Shown here piece after piece: positions 61,566 to 64,000 of a stretch of DNA of 64,000 bases. Origin of the DNA: Streptomyces sp. yr375 (lineage in GTDB: Bacteria; Actinomycetota; Actinomycetes; Streptomycetales; Streptomycetaceae); assembly GCF_900110755.1 (NCBI RefSeq), contig NZ_FOFF01000018.1, forward strand, positions 1 through 64,000, written 5' to 3'. The first letter of the stretch is position 1, and each line of letters starts with the position of its first letter. The position numbers and the translations under genes were made by a program. The notes under the pieces are model-generated. The model was not told the DNA's origin and made no database searches. It was given only the letters and a program-made list of their open reading frames with translations.

Positions 61566-62227
61566 TGCGTATCGTCCTCGTCGGGCCGCCGGGCGCCGGA
61601 AAAGGAACGCAGGCCACTCGCCTGGCCGAGAAGCTGCGCGTGCCGCACATCTCGACCGGCGACCTGTTCCGCGCCAACATCAGCCAGAAGACGGAGCTCG
61701 GGAAACTCGCGAAGTCCTACATGGACGCCGGCAACCTCGTCCCCGACGAGGTCACCATCGCCATGGCCAAGGACCGCATGGAGCAGCCGGACGCCGAACT
61801 CGGCTTCCTGCTCGACGGTTTCCCGCGCAACGTCTCGCAGGCCGAGGCGCTCGACGAGGTCCTCACCACCGAGGGCATCAAGCTGGACGCGGTCCTGGAC
61901 CTGGAAGCCCCGGAGGCGGAGGTCGTCAAGCGGATCGCCGGCCGGCGCATCTGCCGCAACGACTCGGCGCACGTCTTCCACGTGACGTACAAGCAGCCCG
62001 CGGAGGCCGGCGTCTGTGACGTCTGCGGCGGCGAGCTGTACCAGCGTGACGACGACTCCGAGGACACCGTCCGCACCCGGCTCGAGGTCTACCACACCCA
62101 GACCGAGCCGATCATCGACTACTACAAGGCGCAGGGACTGGTCGTGACCATCTCCGCGATGGGCAAGGTCGACGAGGTCACGGCGCGCGCCATGGGCGCG
62201 CTGCAGCGTGACGAGGACGGCAAGTAG
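61565..62227 (+). CDS. adk: Adenylate kinase
   Basis: This 220-residue enzyme interconverts ATP, AMP and ADP. The P-loop GPPGAGKGTQATRLAEKL, the AMP-site HISTGDLFRANI and FLLDGFPRNVSQAE are intact. The LID is the long type; it has CDVC but not the full four-cysteine zinc set. It is coupled to secY by TGATG and followed by a terminator. Confidence 0.96.
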   Translation: MRIVLVGPPGAGKGTQATRLAEKLRVPHISTGDLFRANISQKTELGKLAKSYMDAGNLVPDEVTIAMAKDRMEQPDAELGFLLDGFPRNVSQAEALDEVLTTEGIKLDAVLDLEAPEAEVVKRIAGRRICRNDSAHVFHVTYKQPAEAGVCDVCGGELYQRDDDSEDTVRTRLEVYHTQTEPIIDYYKAQGLVVTISAMGKVDEVTARAMGALQRDEDGK

Positions 62228-62273
62228 CAGCGGTGCGGCCGGCGTGGTAGCCGCGTTCGGAATCGCGTAGAGA

Positions 62274-62308
62274 AAGCCCCTGTCGTCCAGCGCGGACGAC
62301 GGGGGCTT
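62274..62308 (+). terminator. Terminator of secY-adk
   Basis: Fifteen-base arms (62274-62288 and 62294-62308) with one G-T pair close a 5-nt loop and are followed by CTTCGC. It isolates map and infA. Confidence 0.85.
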
Positions 62309-62375
62309 CTTCGCGCCGTCCCCGTGTGCCGTACATGACACCTTCGCCGTTTCGGCGTACATCCGTGCGTGCGCG

Positions 62376-62381
62376 TATTCT
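62376..62381 (+). promoter_or_regulatory. Candidate -10 of the map gene
   Basis: TATTCT stands 40 bp before the map start and after the secY-adk terminator; a convincing -35 is not seen. Confidence 0.4.
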
Positions 62382-62420
62382 GGAGCGCCGCATACCAGTG
62401 GCCAGGAGGCGCAACTCATC

Positions 62421-63257
62421 ATGGTGCAGATCAAGACCCCCGAGCAGATCGCCAAGATGCGGGCGGCGGGGCTGGTCGTCGCCGCCATCCACGCGGCCAC
62501 GCGCGAGGCGGCGGTGCCGGGGGCGACCACCAAGGACCTGGACGAGGTCGCGCGCAAGGTCCTGGCGGAGCACGGCGCGAAGTCGAACTTCCTGGGGTAC
62601 GGCGGCTTCCCCGCCACCATCTGCACCTCCGCGAACGACGTGGTCGTCCATGGCATCCCCTCCGACGAGGTCGTCCTCAAGGACGGCGACATCATCTCCA
62701 TCGACTGCGGCGCGATCGTGGACGGCTGGCACGGGGACGCGGCGTACACGGCGTTCGTCGGCTCCGGGCACGCCCCCGAGCTGATCGAGCTGTCGCGGGT
62801 GACCGAGGAGTCGATGTGGGCGGGCATCGCCGCCATGAAGCTCGGCAACCGCCTGGTGGACGTCTCGCGTGCCATCGAGACGTACATCCGCCGGCAGCCC
62901 AAGGCCGGTGGCGGGCGGTACGGGATCATCGAGGACTACGGCGGGCACGGCATCGGCACCGAGATGCACATGGACCCGCACCTGCTGAACTACGTGGACC
63001 GCCGGCGGGGCAAGGGCCCGAAGCTGGTCCCCGGCTTCTGCCTGGCGATCGAGCCGATGGTGTCGCTCGGCACCGCGCGCACCGAGGTGCTGGAGGACGA
63101 CTGGACGGTCATCACGACCGACGGCACCTGGTCCTCGCACTGGGAGCACTCGGTCGCGCTGACGGAGGCGGGCCCGCTGGTGCTGACGGCCCCTGACGGC
63201 GGCAAGGCGAAGCTGGCGGAGTACGGGATCGTGGCCGCGCCGGACCCGCTGGGCTGA
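62421..63257 (+). CDS. map: Methionine aminopeptidase, type I
   Basis: This 278-residue metalloenzyme removes N-terminal Met from new proteins. Metal ligands are found in SIDCGAIVDGWHGDAAYT (Asp, Asp), GGHGIGTEMHMDP (His), AIEPMVSLG (Glu) and SHWEHSVALTEAGPLVLT (Glu). ATG 62421 follows CAGGAGGCG. The adk-map-infA order is widely conserved; a separate -10 element suggests its own promoter here. Confidence 0.95.
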   Translation: MVQIKTPEQIAKMRAAGLVVAAIHAATREAAVPGATTKDLDEVARKVLAEHGAKSNFLGYGGFPATICTSANDVVVHGIPSDEVVLKDGDIISIDCGAIVDGWHGDAAYTAFVGSGHAPELIELSRVTEESMWAGIAAMKLGNRLVDVSRAIETYIRRQPKAGGGRYGIIEDYGGHGIGTEMHMDPHLLNYVDRRRGKGPKLVPGFCLAIEPMVSLGTARTEVLEDDWTVITTDGTWSSHWEHSVALTEAGPLVLTAPDGGKAKLAEYGIVAAPDPLG

Positions 63258-63312
63258 GCCGCCCCCGCGCTTTGTTGCTTAAGGATCTCCGCCTTGGGGC
63301 AGACTCTCTCGA

Positions 63313-63342
63313 TTCGTCTTTCCGGGTGCGCTGACGTAGACT
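63313..63342 (+). promoter_or_regulatory. Candidate promoter of infA
   Basis: TTCGTC (63313-63318) and TAGACT (63337-63342) are 18 bp apart and 93 bp before infA. The -10 matches that proposed for nuoA. Confidence 0.45.
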
Positions 63343-63434
63343 GACTCGTCGGCTCTCGTGCACCCGCATGCCTGCATGCGCCCGTAAGGGAAAGCAAGTG
63401 AGTCGATCAAGGTAGTCGATTCGAAGGGCGAAGC

Positions 63435-63656
63435 GTGGCCAAGAAGCAAGGTGCCATCGAGATCGAGGGCACTGTCGTCGAGTCTCTTCCGAACGCCATG
63501 TTCAAGGTCGAGCTCCAGAACGGCCACCAGGTCCTGGCACACATCAGCGGCAAGATGCGTATGCACTACATCCGTATCCTCCCTGACGACCGGGTCGTGG
63601 TGGAGCTGTCTCCGTACGACCTGACGCGTGGCCGGATCGTCTACCGGTACAAGTAG
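63435..63656 (+). CDS. infA: Translation initiation factor IF-1
   Basis: This 73-residue OB-fold factor occupies the A site during initiation. It begins with AKKQGAIEIEGTVVESLPNA at GTG 63435 and contains HISGKMRMHYIRILPDDRVV. AAGGGCGAAGC provides a modest ribosome site. It lies 72 bp before rpmJ. Confidence 0.96.
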   Translation: MAKKQGAIEIEGTVVESLPNAMFKVELQNGHQVLAHISGKMRMHYIRILPDDRVVVELSPYDLTRGRIVYRYK

Positions 63657-63728
63657 ATCTTGCCTCTGCCCCGTGCGCTGTCTTGTGTGCGGGGTTGCCG
63701 GCAACTGACCCGGAGAACCTCACATCCC

Positions 63729-63842
63729 ATGAAGGTCAAGCCGAGCGTCAAGAAGATCTGCGACAAGTGCAGGGTGATCCGCCGTCATGGTCGGGTCATG
63801 GTCATTTGCGAGAACCCGCGCCACAAGCAGCGCCAGGGCTGA
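63729..63842 (+). CDS. rpmJ: 50S ribosomal protein L36, zinc type
   Basis: This 37-residue protein starts MKVKPSVKKICDKCRVIRRH; the CDKC pair, a further Cys in VICENPRHK and the following His form the zinc site. It is the C+ form. ATG 63729 is the only sensible start. It precedes the expected rpsM beyond the right edge. Confidence 0.95.
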   Translation: MKVKPSVKKICDKCRVIRRHGRVMVICENPRHKQRQG

Positions 63843-64000
63843 CCGCAGACGGATCACACCCTCTGCATAGACATCGCAGAGACTTCGCGCGACGCGAGCA
63901 GAATTTGTTCATACGCAGAGCCCGGGCACGTCACCATGCGTGCTCGACACCCCCGGTTCGGAGGCTGGGGACCCGGTCCGTACCAAATCTTCCATGGGAA
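63843..64000 (+). other. Leader upstream of the expected rpsM
   Basis: No coding start of rpsM (S13) is reached. CTCTGCATAGACATCGCAGAG forms a pairing CTCTGC/GCAGAG near 63861-63881. The rest is a GC-rich leader; nothing else can be supported. Confidence 0.5.

Overview
The window is chromosomal core DNA of a Streptomyces, or a very close relative. The evidence is a very high G+C content with strong third-position bias, many GTG (and one TTG) starts, and gene order that follows the Streptomyces coelicolor core as I remember it, from about SCO4597 to SCO4727. No CRISPR array, intact insertion sequence, rRNA operon or secondary-metabolite cluster was seen.

Layout. (1) 1-3138: two tandem paralogous membrane sensor histidine kinases on the minus strand. 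(2) 3340-13582: a tightly overlapping nuoABCHIJKLMN operon that lacks nuoD, E, F and G, so it is a membrane-arm-rich partial complex I. (3) 13787-18231: htpX, a YccF membrane protein, an SMI1/KNR4 protein, an amino-acid permease, a GlsB/YeaQ membrane protein and YajQ. Three DnaA boxes lie within about 160 bp around the SMI1 gene start. (4) 18456-22281: tRNA-Tyr, the gene that serves as attachment site for the SLP1 element in S. coelicolor but appears empty here. It is followed by a degraded membrane-protein gene, small hypotheticals, an NAD(P)-binding protein and an amidohydrolase-fold protein with substituted catalytic positions. (5) 22529-27591: tRNA-Thr, tRNA-Met, rpmG, two MaoC-type dehydratase genes, murB, adenosine deaminase and an aminotransferase. 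This order resembles the mycobacterial thrT-metT-rpmG2-hadABC region. (6) 27809-41102: tRNA-Trp, secE-nusG, rplK-rplA, a lipoprotein, rplJ-rplL and rpoB-rpoC. (7) 41305-43706: two divergent membrane glycosyltransferase genes. (8) 43962-48321: str operon (rpsL, rpsG, fusA, tuf). (9) 48606-49761: a frameshifted acyltransferase. (10) 50181-63842: S10, spc and alpha-leading genes from rpsJ to rpmJ, with secY, adk, map and infA. The window ends in the leader before the expected rpsM.

Most of the window builds the transcription, translation and Sec export machinery. The likely control points are visible in the gaps: strong promoter-like sequences before rplJ, rpoB and rpsL, an L10-type leader with an attenuator, hairpins in the rplL-rpoB, fusA-tuf, rpsQ-rplN and rplO-secY gaps, and an identical 25-nt hairpin-containing element ahead of both rpsL and rpsJ. 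That shared element, the DnaA-box cluster, the partial nuo operon with a repetitive NuoC tail, the empty SLP1-type attachment site, the probably inactive amidohydrolase and the frameshifted acyltransferase are the observations most worth following. No clearly new multi-gene system was found.
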